A stretch of 64,000 nt of DNA, from contig CM060315.1 in NCBI GenBank assembly GCA_030674185.1, positions 86,143,079 through 86,207,078 of the forward strand, given 5' to 3'. Origin of the DNA: Monoplex corrugatus (Eukaryota; Mollusca; Gastropoda; Littorinimorpha; Ranellidae). Shown here one piece after another: positions 49,330 to 61,147 of the stretch. Both the position numbers and the translations under genes were made by a program. Position 1 is the stretch's first letter, and every line of letters starts with the position of its first letter. The notes under the pieces are model-generated. The model was not told the origin of the DNA. It ran no database searches and saw nothing but the letters and a program-made list of their open reading frames with translations.

Positions 49330-52300
49330 AAATTTAAAATATCAAAATTGCAAAGTGAAGTGTAAGAACATTGCTGCAAAGGGGAAAACTGGAAAATGTC
49401 AAAATGGAGATGGAAAGACTTAGCATCAATATTTTAGCATCAGGCGACGTTAGATGGAAGGGGGCAGGCATGATAACATCAGGCAAGCATACAACAAATA
49501 TATTCTGGTGGAAACACACATGAAAGAGGAGTAGGCATCATGATAGAAAAGGACAAGTCAAAATCAATAAGGGACTGGGCTGTGTCAGACCGAGTTTTGC
49601 TAGTTAAGTTTGATGACAAACCATTTGATATCAACATCATCCATGTACAGTGGAAACCATTTATAACAGGACCGGTTATAACAGGAATCCGGATATAACA
49701 GGGCTTTTTTCAATCCCCATTTTTTCTTCCTCTTTGTCTCTATTAAAACTTATCGGCAATAACAGGGAGACAAGAGGGCTCGATCGGTTATAGCAGGGAT
49801 GCCGAGACGGGCTCTGCAGCAGAAAGGCCTAGGCCTAGACTCAGCACACCACGCAGTAGGCCTAGATCTAGATCTAGGCTAGCCTTGGTATACTGTGTAC
49901 TGTACACTGAAAGAACGCTTCGCAATGCGAGCGTGATGCGCGCGCAAGCGTGTAGGCCTGAGGCCACTGAGTCAGTGACTGACTGCGCCATCATTCAGTT
50001 TGTAAGCTTACTGCACACTTACACCAGACCAGATCTAGGCCTAGATCAAGAGTTAGTTGATCAGTCCTTATTTCCCTTGATATCTGATATAACAGGGATC
50101 TGATATAACAGGGATTTTGATTTGGTCCCATCATCCCTGTTATATCAGGTTTCCACTGTATATGCACCAACATCTGCAAGTATTCAGGATGAAGTTGACA
50201 AGTTCTATGAAGTATTAGAGATGGCCAAGGTTCAATGCAAATCACAGGAAGTTGAAATAATAATGGGAGATTTTAATACTGAAGTGGGACAGGAGAGAGT
50301 GGAAGATATAGTTGGACCTCATGGCCTCAGCACACAAAATGAAACGGGAGAGAAACTTGTAAGATGGGCACCGATGAATGAGTTCATAGTAGGAAACACC
50401 TGGTTTGAGCAGCCTAACAGAAGAAAACGGACATGGATGAGTCCAGGAGATAGTACAAAAAATCAAATTGATTACATCCTGATAAATAAAAGATGCAGAA
50501 ATTCTTTACTGATAGCAAAAACACTAACAGGCACGGACTGCAACAGTGACAACAACCCTGTAATGGGAAGATTTAGGATGAAACTAAAGAGAAGAAAACC
50601 AGACCTAAAGTCACATCAAACTAAATCTTGGATTCTTAAAGACAAATGAAACGACACGTGAAAAATTTAACGTGCATGTTCAAAACTAATTCAGTGCTCT
50701 GGGGGACGTTGGCGACAGTGAGGAACAATGGACAAAGTTGAGAAACTCGATGAATGAAGCTTGTCAAGAAATCCCTAGAGTTGAAAGAAAAGCAAAAACA
50801 AAAAACAACAACTGAATAACAAAAGAAATTATAGGCTTGATGGAAGAACGGAGGAAGGCAAAGGGAAAAGGGAAGAATACAAAAAGATCAATAAGGAAAT
50901 CGGGAATACACATGTAGGTGCAATGAAGCTGAGGAAGCTTGGCTGGAAACAAAATGCAAAGAAATAGAAGACCGACACGAAACAGATCCCCAATGTATGT
51001 AGGCCTACAGAAACATTAAAGAAATTGTCCTCAGGAAAAAGACGTGCACATCAACTGGCTGCTTAAAATTAAAAGATGGTACACTTATCATGGAAAAAGA
51101 CAAAATATTAGATAGATGGGGAGAGTACATTAAAAACCTTTCTAACGATGACAGAAACGAAGAACTCATATAGGAAAGAAGGTTGAAAGACCACCCATAA
51201 TGAAAGATAAAGTTAGAGCAGCATTTAAAAAGATGAAACCAGGAAAAGCCCCAGGACCAGACAATATTACTACAGAAATGATTATGGCCCTAACAGAATT
51301 CGGTATTGAAAAAATAACAGTCCTCCTAAATGAAATTTATGACACTGGAAAATCCCCAGAGATATGTCAAACTCTATTTTCATTGCATTACCAAAGAAGA
51401 CAGGGACTATAGAATGCGAACTCCATCGTACAATCAGCTTGATGAGTCGTATAACAAAAATTCTATTAAGAATAATCATGATGAAGACAAGGGATAGAAT
51501 CCAAAGAGAAATAGCAGAAGAACAGTGTGGATTTGTGGAAGGGAAAGGAACTATTAATGCCACATACATCCTAAGAACTGTCATAGAGAGGTCAGTCGAG
51601 TTGATAAGGATTTATATTTATTATTTGTTGATTGTACCAAGGCTCTAGATTGGGTAGGACAAACAGAGTTGATCAACCCAAGATCCAAGAATAATTGCGA
51701 AGAAACTGCAGCAATGAGAATAGAAAACGATATAAGCTCTTTCCAAAAACATCAAAAGAGGGGTCAGGCAGGGTTGTGTTCTGTCACAAGATTTGTTTTC
51801 ACTTTACAGTGAAACCATCATGAAAAACCTAGAAGAATGTCCTGAGATAAAGGTTGGAGGAAAAATGATAAACAACATTCGTTACGCAGATGACGCAGTG
51901 CTAATTGCAGAAAATGAAAAAGACCTACAAAACCTTGTGAATATGATAGATATAGAAAGCAAAAATAAAGGGCTGGAGCTAAATAGCAAGAATACTGAAG
52001 TCATGGTAATTAGTAAAAAACATGAAATCCCTCATGCAAAAAAACAGTAAATGGCACAACTTTGAGACAGATTGATAAGTTTAAATATCTGGGAACGATC
52101 ATTTCACCAGATGGCAGATGCACATTAGAAATAGCCAGCAGAATCGGCCAAGCCAAAACAGCATTCAAGAAGATGAAAAGCATTCTTACCAACAAATGTC
52201 AATCAATTAACATCAGGAAGAGAATTTTTGTATGTTATATAGAACCGATGATTATACGGATGTGAGGCGTGGACAGTCAGGCAAAGCCAGAACAAGATTG

Positions 52301-52650
52301 AGGCAACCGAAATGTGGTTTCTAAGAAGAATGTTGAGAGTTCCATGGACAGCAAAGAAAACAAACGAGACAGTTTTGATGGAGCCAGACACAAGAAGATC
52401 ATTGATAAGGAAGATAAGGAAAAGACCAGCAACATTTATAGGCCATTTCATGAAGAAAGAGGAATTAATACATCTGGTCACAACAGGAAAGGTGGAGGGA
52501 TAGAGAGCACCAGGTAGACCCAGATAGAAAATATTGGACGGACTTGCAGGGTGGCTAGGACAGAGAGGGTGGAAGAGGTGCTTTCGGCGATAAGGGACAG
52601 ATGCAATGGAGGGCCATGATCGCCGAAGCCATGCGGCCGGGCACTTGATG
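49330..52650 (+). mobile_element. RTE LINE copy 5, interrupted by a DNA transposon
   Basis: 5' APE region: KMEMERLSI then DVRWKGAGM-like (49395-49470), FDDKPFDINII (49610), [insert 49648-50158], VYAPTSASIQDEVDKFYEVL, IIMGDFNTEVGQERVEDIVG, WFEQPNRRKRTWMSPGD, NQIDYILINKRC (to about 50500). RT region: MKPGKAPGPDNITTEM (51234), EEQCGFVEGKGTINATYIL, RQGCVLSQDLFSLYSE (51775-51810), NIRYADDAVLIAENEKD (51880-51925, both catalytic Asp kept), [11 protein letters not shown], then YGCEAWTV-like, WFLRRMLRVPWTAKKTNE and ILDGLAGW. It ends near 52650 in TGATGATGATG. Several frameshifts and stops; otherwise colinear with copy 1 and lacking the insert present there at 11023-11234. Confidence 0.9.
49648..50158. 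mobile_element. TA-flanked DNA transposon (pogo/Tigger-like MITE), 511 bp
   Basis: TA at 49646-49647 and 50159-50160. Ends CAGTGGAAACCATTTATAAC and, in reverse complement, CAGTGGAAACCTGATATAAC. Removing the element and one TA restores colinearity with RTE copy 1. TATAACAGG recurs several times inside each end, suggesting transposase-binding sites. CAGT.. ends plus TA duplication fit the Tc1/mariner-pogo group. No transposase ORF. Confidence 0.85.
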
Positions 52651-52981
52651 ATGATGATGGGGGTTTAAACCCACGATTTTTCAGTTAGTGGTCTGTTGCA
52701 TAATCGCTTGGCCACTGTGACTGGTATTGCGGTAGGAGTTGGTGGAGGTGGTTGTGATGGTGGATGGTGGCGAAGAAGATGATTTATTTCTGTGTCTACT
52801 ATGTCATGGACTGAATGTCAGCTCAGTTGGTTTGCTGTCCATTAGCCTTTGAAGTTTTGAGTCAGCTGACTTAATACAAATAAGAATAAGTAGAGAGAGG
52901 GGAGACAGAGAGAGAGAGAGATGCACGTACTATGAAATTCGATCCACCATCATCATCACCGTCATCATCATCATCATCACC

Positions 52982-53012
<31 letters not shown>

Positions 53013-53829
53013 ATCTTCTTCTTCGAACTTGTTGTCTTGGTCATCATCACAACTATGCTTTACTGTGTGAAGGAGAGTTTATTCACAAAAAACCCCTATT
53101 AAACAAAGGAACTTTATTTTTACTCTCGTAATCCGGTGATGTTAATTAATAGTTCCTGTATACATCTATCCCACTGTGCGTACTCTGCCCGTATTGGCAT
53201 TAGGGTAGGTCTACAACAATCCGGCAGAAATAAGAGTACAGTAGTAAGGGTTGCATCAAATTATGTTTCTGGAAAAAAAAAGAAGGAAAAGTCACGAGCA
53301 AAAAGATAAACAAACATAAAGCGTATGTCTCTTTCTCTGTCTGTGTCTATATGGGTCTGCTATTCTGCATACATGTCTGTGCGTGTGCGTGTGCGTACGT
53401 GCGTGCGAGCGTGCGCGCGCGCGTGTGTGTGTGTATGTGTGAGGAAGATTTTCCCAGCTTATTCTGAGTGGATCTTTATCAAACTTGAGTCAAAGTTGTG
53501 GACCTTGAGTCTCGAATGCATGAGTTTGGAAGTTGTGGCGCCAAGGTTAAGGATCAGCCCCCCTCCCCTCTCCCTTTCAAAAAAAAAAAAAGGGGGGGCG
53601 GGGCGGGGGGTGTCTGTGTGTGGTTAAAATCAGTAGGCCTACATTTTGTGGAAGGTGTGTAAACAACACTTTCTAGCTACTTCTGACATTATTTCCATTC
53701 TGTTTTCACTTCAGGTCATGTTTGATTTCATCTGATGATTATTCCAGGTCACTGTGACACTGAGAAATACAGATCATGATTTTTTTGGTGATACATTTTT
53801 TATATTTAAACAGTAATTAACAGAATGAC
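52651..53829. other. downstream intergenic segment with microsatellites
   Basis: A (GA)n at 52906-52920, a (CAT/CAC)n at 52947-53012, and a (GT/GC)n at 53382-53440. No gene recognised. Confidence 0.5.
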
Positions 53830-53844
53830 ATGACCATTGTGTTT

Positions 53845-54760
53845 TTTTCCTTTCTTTTTTCTTTTTCCGTTTCTTTCTTTCTTTTGTTTGTTTGTTGTTT
53901 CTTTCTTTTGTTTGTTTGTTGTTTCTTTCTTTTGTTTGTTTCTTTTTTCTTTCTTTTTTTGTTTGTTGTTTCTTTCTTTTTTTGTTTGTTTCTTTCTTTC
54001 TTTTTTTTGTTTGTTTGTTCTTTCTTTCTTTTGTTTGTTTGTTTTCTTTCTTCTTTCTTTTTTCTTTTGTTTGTTTGTTTCTTTCTTTCTTTTGTTTGTT
54101 TTTTTCTTTCTTTTGTTTGTTTGTTTCTTTCTTTCTTTCTTTTGTTTGTTTGTTTCTTTCTTTCTTTTGTTTGTTTGTTTGTTTCTTTCTTTCTTTCTTT
54201 TTTTGTTTGTTGTTTCTTTCTTTTGTTTGTTTGTTTCTTTCTTTCTTTCTTCTTTTGTTTGTTTGTTTCTTTCTTTCTTTTGTTTGTTTTGTTTCTTTCT
54301 TTCTTTTTTTTCTTTCTTTTGTTTGTTTGTTTCTTTTCTTTCTTTTGTTTGTTTGTTGTTTCTTTCTTTTGTTTGTTTTTTTTTGTTGTTTCTTTCTTTT
54401 GTTTGTTTGTTTTTTCTTTCTTTTGTTTGTTTGTTTGTTTCTTTCTTTTGTTTTTGTTTGTTTCTTTCTTTCTTTCTTTTTTTGTTTGTTTTTTCTTTCT
54501 TTTGTTTGTTTGTTTTGTTTCTTTTTTTCTTTTTGTTTCTTTCTTTTTTGTTTGTTTGTTCTTTCTTTCTTTGTTTGTTTGTTTCTTTCGTTTCTTTCTT
54601 TTTTCTTTTGTTTGTTTGTTGTTTCTTTCTTTTGTTTGTTTGTTTCTTTCTTCTTTGTTTGTTTGTTTGTTGTTTCTTTCTTTTGTTTGTTTGTTTTCTT
54701 TCTTTCTTTTGTTTTGTTTTTTGTTGTTTCTTTCTTTTGTTTTTTTTTTTTCTTTTTTTT

Positions 54761-54791
<31 letters not shown>

Positions 54792-54859
54792 TTTTTTTCT
54801 TTCTTTGTTTGTTGTTTCTTTCTTTTGTTGTTTGTTTTTCTTCTTTTTTTTTTTTTGTT

Positions 54860-54890
<31 letters not shown>

Positions 54891-57699
54891 CTTTCTTTTT
54901 TGTTTGTTTTCTTTTTTTTCTTTTTTTGTTTGTTGTTTTTTCTTTTTTTGTTTGTTTTGTTTCTTTCTTTGTTTGTTTGTTTTTCTTTCTTTGTTTGTTT
55001 TTTTCTTTTTTTGTTTTTTTGTTTGTTTTTCTTTCTTTTTTTTTGTTTGTTTGTTTTTCTTTGTTTGCTTTCTTTTGTTTGTTTTTTTTTTTCTCTTTCT
55101 TTTTTGTTTGTTTGTTTCTTTTTTTTGTTTGTTTTTTCTTTCTTTTTTCTTTCTTTTTTTGTTTTTTCTTTCTTTCTTTTGTTTGTTTTTCTTCTTTCTT
55201 TTTTGTTTGTTGTTTCTTTCTTTGTTTGTTTTTTTTTTTTTTTTCTTTTTTTTGTTTTTCTTTTTTTGTTTTTTTTTTTTTTTTTGTTGTTTTTCTTTCT
55301 TTCTTTTTTTTTTTTTTTTCTTTCTTTCTTTTTTTGTTGTTTTTCTTTCTTTTTTGTTTGTTTTCTTTTCTTTCTTTTTTTGTTTTTTGTTGTTCTTTCT
55401 TTTTTTGTTTTTTTTCTTTCTTCTTTTGTTTGTTTGTTGTTTCTTTCTTTTTTTTTGTTTTTTTTTTTTGTTTTTTTTTTTTTGTTTTTTTTCTTCTTTC
55501 TTTTGTTTGTTTTCTTTTCTTTCTTTTTTCTTTCTTTTGTTTGTTTGTTTTTTCTTTTTTTGTTTGTTTGTTTCTTTCTTTCTTTTCTTTTTTTTTTGTT
55601 TTGTTTTTGTCTTTCTTTTGTTTGTTTTTTTTCTTTCTTTTTTTTTTGTTTGTTTGTTTGTTTCTTTTTTGTTTTTTTTGTTTCTTTCTTTGTTTGTTTT
55701 TTTGTTTCTTTTTCTTTGTTTGTTTGTTTTTTCTTTCTTTTGTTGTTTTTTCTTTTGTTTGTTTGTTTTTTTCTTTCTTTTTTGTTTGTTTGTTTTTGTT
55801 TTTTCTTTCTTTTGTTTGTTTTTTTTTGTTTGTTTCTTTCTTTCTTTTTGTTTGTTTGTTTTTTTTTCTTTTGTTTGTTTGTTTCTTTCTTTCTTTTGTT
55901 TGTTTGTTTGTTTGTTTGTTTCTTTTGTTTTTTTTTTTGTTTGTTTGTTTCTTTTTCTTTTGTTTGTTTGTTTTTCTTTTGTTGTTGTTTCTTTCTTTCT
56001 TTTTTTGTTTGTTTGTTTCTTTCTTTCTTTTGTTTGTTTGTTTTCTTTTTTTCTTTGTTTTGTTTGTTTGTTTTTTCTTTTTTTTTGTTTGTTTTTTCTT
56101 TTTTCTTTCTTTTTTGTTTGTTTTCTTTCTTTCTTTTTGTTTTGTTTCTTTCTTTCTTTTTTTGTTTGTTTGTTTTTTCTTTCTTTCTTTTGTTTGTTTT
56201 TTTTCTTTTTTTTTCGTTTGTTTTTTTTTTGTTTCTTTCTTTCTTTCTTTTTTTGTTTGTTTCTTTCTTTCTTTTGTTGTTTTTTGTTTGTTTTCTTTTT
56301 TCTTTTTTTGTTTGTTTCTTTTCTTTCTTTCTGTTTTGTTTGTTTCTTTTGTTTGTTTTTTCTTTTTTTTTTGTTTTTTTTTTTCTTTCTTTCTTTTGTT
56401 TGTTTGTTTGTTTTTCTTTCTTTTGTTTGTTTGTTTGTTTTTTGTTTGTTTTCTTTCTTTGTTTTTGTTTGTTTTTTGTTTCTTTCTTTCTTTTGTTTGT
56501 TTTTTCTTTTGTTTGTTTTTTTTTTTGTTTGTTTGTTTGTTTCTTTCTTTCTTTTGTTTGTTTCTTTCTTTTTTTGTTTCTTTCTTTTGTTTGTTTTCTT
56601 TCTTTTCTTTTTTTGTTTTGTTTCTTTCTTTCTTTTGTTTGTTTGTTTTTTTCTTTCTTTTTGTTTTGTTTGTTTCTTTCTTTTGTTTGTTTGTTGTTTC
56701 TTTCTTTTGTTTGTTTGTTTTTTTTCTTTTGTTTGTTTGTTTCTTTTTTCTTTCTTTTGTTTGTTTGTTTCTTTCTTTCTTTCTTTTTTGTTTGTTTTTT
56801 CTTTCTTTCTTTTTTTGTTTTTTTCTTTTTGTTTGTTTGTTTTTTTCTTTTTTTGTTTGTTTCTTTCTTTCTTTCTTTTGTTTGTTTGTTTCTTTTTTTT
56901 TGTTTGTTTCTTTCTTTCTTTGTTTGTTTGTTTCTTTCTTTCTTTTGTTTGTTTGTTTCTTTCTTTTTTTTGTTTTTGTTTTTTCTTTCTTTCTTTTGTT
57001 TGTTTGTTTCTTTCTTTCTTTTGTTTGTTTGTTTCTTTTTCTTTTGTTTGTTTGTTTCTTTCTTTCTTTTGTTTGTTTTTTTTCTTTCTTTCTTTTGTTT
57101 GTTTGTTTCTTTCTTTCTTTTGTTTGTTTTGTTTCTTTCTTTCTTTTGTTTGTTTGTTTCTTCTTTCTTTTTTGTTTTTTGTTTTTCTTTCTTTCTTTTG
57201 TTTGTTTGTTTTTTTTCTTTCTTTTGTTTGTTTGTTTCTTTCTTTCTTTTTTTGTTTGTTTCTTTCTTTCTTTTGTTTTGTTTGTTTCTTTCTTTCTTTT
57301 TGTTTGTTTGTTTCTTTTCTTTCTTTTGTTTGTTTGTTTCTTTCTTTTCTTTTGTTTGTTTGTTTCTTTCTTTCTTTTTGTTTGTTTGTTTCTTCTTTGT
57401 TTCTTTTGTTTGTTTCTTTCTTTTGTTTGTTTTTTCTTTCTTTCTTTTTGTTTGTTTCTTTCTTTTGTTTTGTTTTTTCTTTTTTCTTTGTTGTTTGTTC
57501 TTTTGTTTCTTTCTTTTGTTTGTTTGTTTCTTTCTTTCTTTTGTTTGTTTATTTTGTTCTTTCTTTTGTTTGTTTGTTTCTTTCTTTCTTTTGTTTGTTT
57601 CTTTCTTTTGTTTGTTTGTTTTTTTCTTTCTTTTGTTTGTTTGTTTCTTTCTTTCTTTTGTTTCTTTCTTTCTTTTGTTTGTTTGTTTCTTTCTTTCTT
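53845..57699. repeat. giant (TTTC)n(TTTG)n array, left part
   Basis: 3.85 kb of alternating TTTC and TTTG blocks, roughly TTTCTTTCTTTTGTTTGTTTG (about 20-24 bp) per unit, with many T-run length changes and poly-T stretches (54740-54900, 55210-55320). Open frames over 1000 codons on both strands (Phe/Leu/Cys-rich plus, Lys/Gln/Asn/Thr/Arg-rich minus) only reflect the lack of stop triplets and are not genes. Confidence 0.97.
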
Positions 57700-57709
57700 T
57701 GGTAGCATT

Positions 57710-59317
57710 ATGTCTACCCCCCAACTGTTGAAACTTCCCCTACGTCTCATTCGCGATTACGATCGGACGATCATCACTACCTTTCGTGAATCAGAGAAAT
57801 TACACCGCTCCCTAGCGAAGTTCAGGAACCTTCTACACTTCACACTGCACTGCAAACATCACGGCGTCTTTCCCACCAGCCTAAAAATCAAAACTTCGAT
57901 GAAAGGAACAGCAGCAAATAATATCATCAATCAGGCACAACGAGCACTCATGAACGAACGCATCAAGCAAATCAACACCCGCATCACTTGTCTGGAAGGG
58001 AAAATCCAAGACCTCGAGGAAAGACTGAGCTCTAGCACACTACCAGATGCTATGCTCTCCGAAATCAAAGAGTGGCTAAACAACACACGACGAATAGAAT
58101 GGGACAAAGTACGCCAACGCCATCGAAAGAAATTCGAACTTCTAGCACCAAAAAACAACAGGAGACAACAGAATGACAAAAGCGAGATTACACCTGTACC
58201 GGAAGAAACAAAAAGAAAGACCAAAGAGAGGTGGGTGATCAATCTATCAGATCGCCAACTCACTAAACCAGAACAGGAAGTACTAGAGAAAGGACTAAAT
58301 TTCGCCGTAGCCCCTAACAAGCTTCCAGTGGTAGACCTCATCACAAGCATTGAAACAGCTTGCAGGTATATTGGCCCTAATTCAGAAGAAGCCACACACT
58401 TAAGATCAGACTGTGTCAGAATCATGAAACAGGCCAAACTACCGAAATCCAACTTAACACCGGACCAAAGACGGGCTCTGGCGGAGTTAAAGAACGAACA
58501 CGCCACGATGATCCTACCAGCTGACAAAGGTCGTGCCACAGTCATCATGCCTAGACCCATGTACTATGAGAAGGCAAGCAAACTTCTGGAAGATACTACA
58601 ACATATGAACGCCTCAAGAAAGATCCTACTTCCAAGTTTTCCAACAAACTGAAAGACACACTGAAACGCCTGAAAGAGACGGACCGCCTGTCATTAGAAC
58701 AGTACAGGAAATTATACCCAACTGTGTCCGACGTCCCCAAGTTCTATGGTCTACCCAAAGTCCACAAGAAAGAAGTCCCCCTCCGTCCCATAGTCGCATC
58801 CAGAGGTTCCATCATGTATGAGACGGCTAGATTTGTGGCGGACATCCTATCACCTCTCGTAGGACACACAGATCATCACATCCACAACAGTGCTGACCTA
58901 GTGGAAAAACTGAGTAACTACACCCTCGCTCATGATGAACTCCTTGTGTCATATGATGTCTCTGCCCTATTTACCAGCGTACCAGTGAAAGAAAGCATAG
59001 AGATCATACGCCGAAGGTTACAAAACGACCAAACCCTCCACCAACGTACATCTCTCACAGTGGACGACGTATGTGAACTCTTGTCCTGCTGCCTCACCAC
59101 CACCTACTTCACCTTCCAAGGTGAATTCTACCAACAAAAAGAAGGAGCAGCCATGGGCTCCCCAGTAAGCCCAATAGTAGCCAACCTGTTCATGGAGGAT
59201 TTTGAAGAGAAAGCATTGGCTTCTTTCCACTCCCCACCACGATACTGGGGGCGCTACGTAGACGACACCATGACTATCCTCCCCAGCAACTGGTCGAACA
59301 GTTCACAGAACATCTGA
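57710..59317 (+). CDS. PLE D reverse transcriptase part (535 aa to the frameshift stop)
   Basis: Starts MSTPQLLKLPLRLIRDYDRT at 57710. Residues about 80-110 form a coiled-coil-like stretch (IKQINTRITCLEGKIQDLEE). PLE-specific blocks: WVINLSDRQLTKPEQEVLEKGLNFA (about 175-200), ADKGRATVIMPR (about 270), FYGLPKVHKKEVPLRPIVAS (about 345-365), VSYDVSALFTSVPV (motif A, about 412-425), EGAAMGSPVSPIVANLFME (about 478-497), and WGRYVDDTMTI (motif C, about 512-522, both catalytic Asp present). It is terminated at 59317 because of a shift at about 59279-59284: restoring one C in the C-run would rejoin it to the next frame. The upstream open frame in the satellite is not part of the gene. Confidence 0.9.
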   Translation: MSTPQLLKLPLRLIRDYDRTIITTFRESEKLHRSLAKFRNLLHFTLHCKHHGVFPTSLKIKTSMKGTAANNIINQAQRALMNERIKQINTRITCLEGKIQDLEERLSSSTLPDAMLSEIKEWLNNTRRIEWDKVRQRHRKKFELLAPKNNRRQQNDKSEITPVPEETKRKTKERWVINLSDRQLTKPEQEVLEKGLNFAVAPNKLPVVDLITSIETACRYIGPNSEEATHLRSDCVRIMKQAKLPKSNLTPDQRRALAELKNEHATMILPADKGRATVIMPRPMYYEKASKLLEDTTTYERLKKDPTSKFSNKLKDTLKRLKETDRLSLEQYRKLYPTVSDVPKFYGLPKVHKKEVPLRPIVASRGSIMYETARFVADILSPLVGHTDHHIHNSADLVEKLSNYTLAHDELLVSYDVSALFTSVPVKESIEIIRRRLQNDQTLHQRTSLTVDDVCELLSCCLTTTYFTFQGEFYQQKEGAAMGSPVSPIVANLFMEDFEEKALASFHSPPRYWGRYVDDTMTILPSNWSNSSQNI

Positions 59318-60171
59318 ACAACCAACACCCAGCCATCAAATTCACGAGGGAAGTGGAACAGAACAACTCCATAGCCATGCTGGACACCCTCATCACCAGA
59401 ACTGATGGCATTCTATCCTTCTCGGTCTACCGTAAACCAACTCATACGGACCAATATTTACAGTTCGACAGCCACCAGCCCCTTGAACACAAACTGGGAG
59501 TGATTCGAACCCTTACCCACAGAGCTAACACCATATGCAGTACCCAAGAGGCAAAAGACAAGGAGACAAACCACCTGAAAAAAGTGCTCACCATCTCGGG
59601 CTACAAAAAGTGGGCCTGGAACAGCCCGGGAGGCAGGAAATCCAACACCGCATCCCAACAGCCAGTGAAACAACACCAGCGCAAGGGACACATCACCATC
59701 CCATACGTAGGAGGTGTGAGTGACGCTCTGTCCAGAAAGATCAGAAAACTGGGGGTGGCTGTACATTCCAAACCTTCCAACACCATACGCAGCCAGCTGG
59801 TCACCCCCAAGGACAAAACCAGCAAACTCGACAAAGCTGGCATTATATACAGAATAGACTGCCAGGACTGTAACCAACATTATGTCGGTGAAACTGAACG
59901 CCCCCTTCAGAAGAGACTAACAGAACACAAGAGGGACTCTTCTCCAGTAGGAGCTCACCTACACGCCGAAAAACATCAATTCAGTGCGGACAATGTCAAC
60001 ATCCTGGACAGAGAAAATAAGTGGTTCCAGCGAGGAGTCAAGGAGGCCATCTACATCGCAGCCACCAACCCCCCGCTCAACAGGGACCGGGGCCGTTACA
60101 CCCTGCCCCCGGTGTACCATTCTCTGATTCGATCTCGTGAACTGGGTTCATCCCATGTTCGCGAGATCTGA
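59285..60171 (+). CDS. PLE D C-terminal part: RT thumb and GIY-YIG endonuclease
   Basis: Continues after the shift with LVEQFTEHLNNQHPAIKFT, SIAMLDTLITRTDGILSFSV, YRKPTHTDQYLQFDSHQPLE (the post-palm region of PLE RTs), a basic linker, then the GIY-YIG domain: AGIIYRIDCQDCNQHYVGET (GIY and YVG in place of GIY-YIG), ERPLQKRLTEHKRD with the Arg and Glu/His positions typical of the family, and AIYIAATNPPLNRDRGRY. TGA at 60169-60171. The cut site choice of this endonuclease could explain the microsatellite insertion. Confidence 0.9.
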
Positions 60172-60201
60172 GTAGAGATTCACGCAGACAGCATTAGAGC
60201 G

Positions 60202-60249
60202 CTGACGAAGATGGCGAGAACGCCATCGAAAGCTACGGAACTGTGAGTA
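60202..60249 (+). ncRNA. candidate hammerhead-ribozyme-like motif in PLE D 3' tail
   Basis: CTGACGA (60202-60208) matches the CUGANGA box; a perfect 7-bp stem GATGGCG-AGAA-CGCCATC follows, then GAAA, the second conserved box, and AGCTA (a palindromic short helix III with U-A at the cleavage position). Helix I pairing is weak (2 bp next to the core). Hammerheads are known in PLE terminal repeats. Activity is untested. Confidence 0.45.
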
Positions 60250-60300
60250 GCGATTTTTACACTGTTGGGAGACCTTGTTCTTCAAAATTGGTAGCATTAT

Positions 60301-61067
60301 TTCTTTCTTTTGTTTGTTTCTTTCTTTTGTTTGTTTGTTTCTTTCGTTCTTTTGTTTGTTTCTTTCTTTCTTTTGTTTGTTTGTTTCTTTCTTTCTTTTG
60401 TTTGTTTGTTTCTTTCTTTCTTTTGTTTGATTCTTTGTTTCTTTTGTTTGTTTGTTTGTTTCTTTTGTTTGTTTGTTTCTTTCTTTCTTTTGTTTGTTTG
60501 TTTGTTTGTTTGTTTCTTTTGTTTGTTTCTTTCTTTCTTTCTTTTGTTTGTTTGTTTGTTTCTTTTGTTTGTTTCTTTCTTTCTTTTGTTTGTTTGTTTG
60601 TTTGTTTCTTTTGTTTGTTTGTTGTTTCTTTCTTTTGTTTGTTTGTTGTTTCTTTCTTTTGTTTGTTTGTTTGTTGTTTCTTTCTTTTGTTTGTTTGTTG
60701 TTTTCTTTCTTTTGTTTGTTTGTTTGTTGTTTCTTTCTTTTGTTTGTTTGTTGTTTCTTTCTTTTGTTTGTTTGTTTGTTGTTTCTTTCTTTTGTTTTGT
60801 TTGTTTTTTTCTTTCTTTTGTTTGTTTGTTTGTTGTTTCTTTCTTTTGTTTGTTGTTTCTTTCTTTTGTTTGTTTGTTGTTTCTTTCTTTTGTTTTTGTT
60901 GTTTCTTTTTTTTTTTGTTTGTTTGTTTGTTTGTTGTTTCTTTCTTTTGTTTGTTTGTTTGTTGTTTCTTTCTTTTTGTTTGTTTGTTTGTGTTGTTTCT
61001 TTCTTTTGTTTGTTTGTTTGTTGTTTCTTTCTTTTGTTTGTTTGTTGTTTCTTTCTTTTGTTTGTTT

Positions 61068-61147
<80 letters not shown>

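Larger units (their letters stand above)
57700..60300 (+). mobile_element. Penelope-like element D, nearly intact, inside the TTTC/TTTG array
   Basis: 2.6 kb flanked on both sides by the array. The 12-mer TGGTAGCATTAT occurs at both borders (57700-57711 and 60289-60300): either a target duplication or the remnant of the terminal direct repeat common in PLEs. It encodes an RT (57710-59317) and a GIY-YIG endonuclease (to 60171) as one protein split by a single frameshift. It is a different lineage from copies A-C (motif C is YVDD rather than YRDD). The 5' UTR is absent: the start codon overlaps the border repeat. Confidence 0.92.

Noticed and set aside
53774..57750. Open frames over 1000 codons on both strands
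   Set aside because: TTTC/TTTG repeats lack stop codons in several frames; no domain, composition only Phe/Leu/Cys or Lys/Gln/Asn/Thr/Arg.
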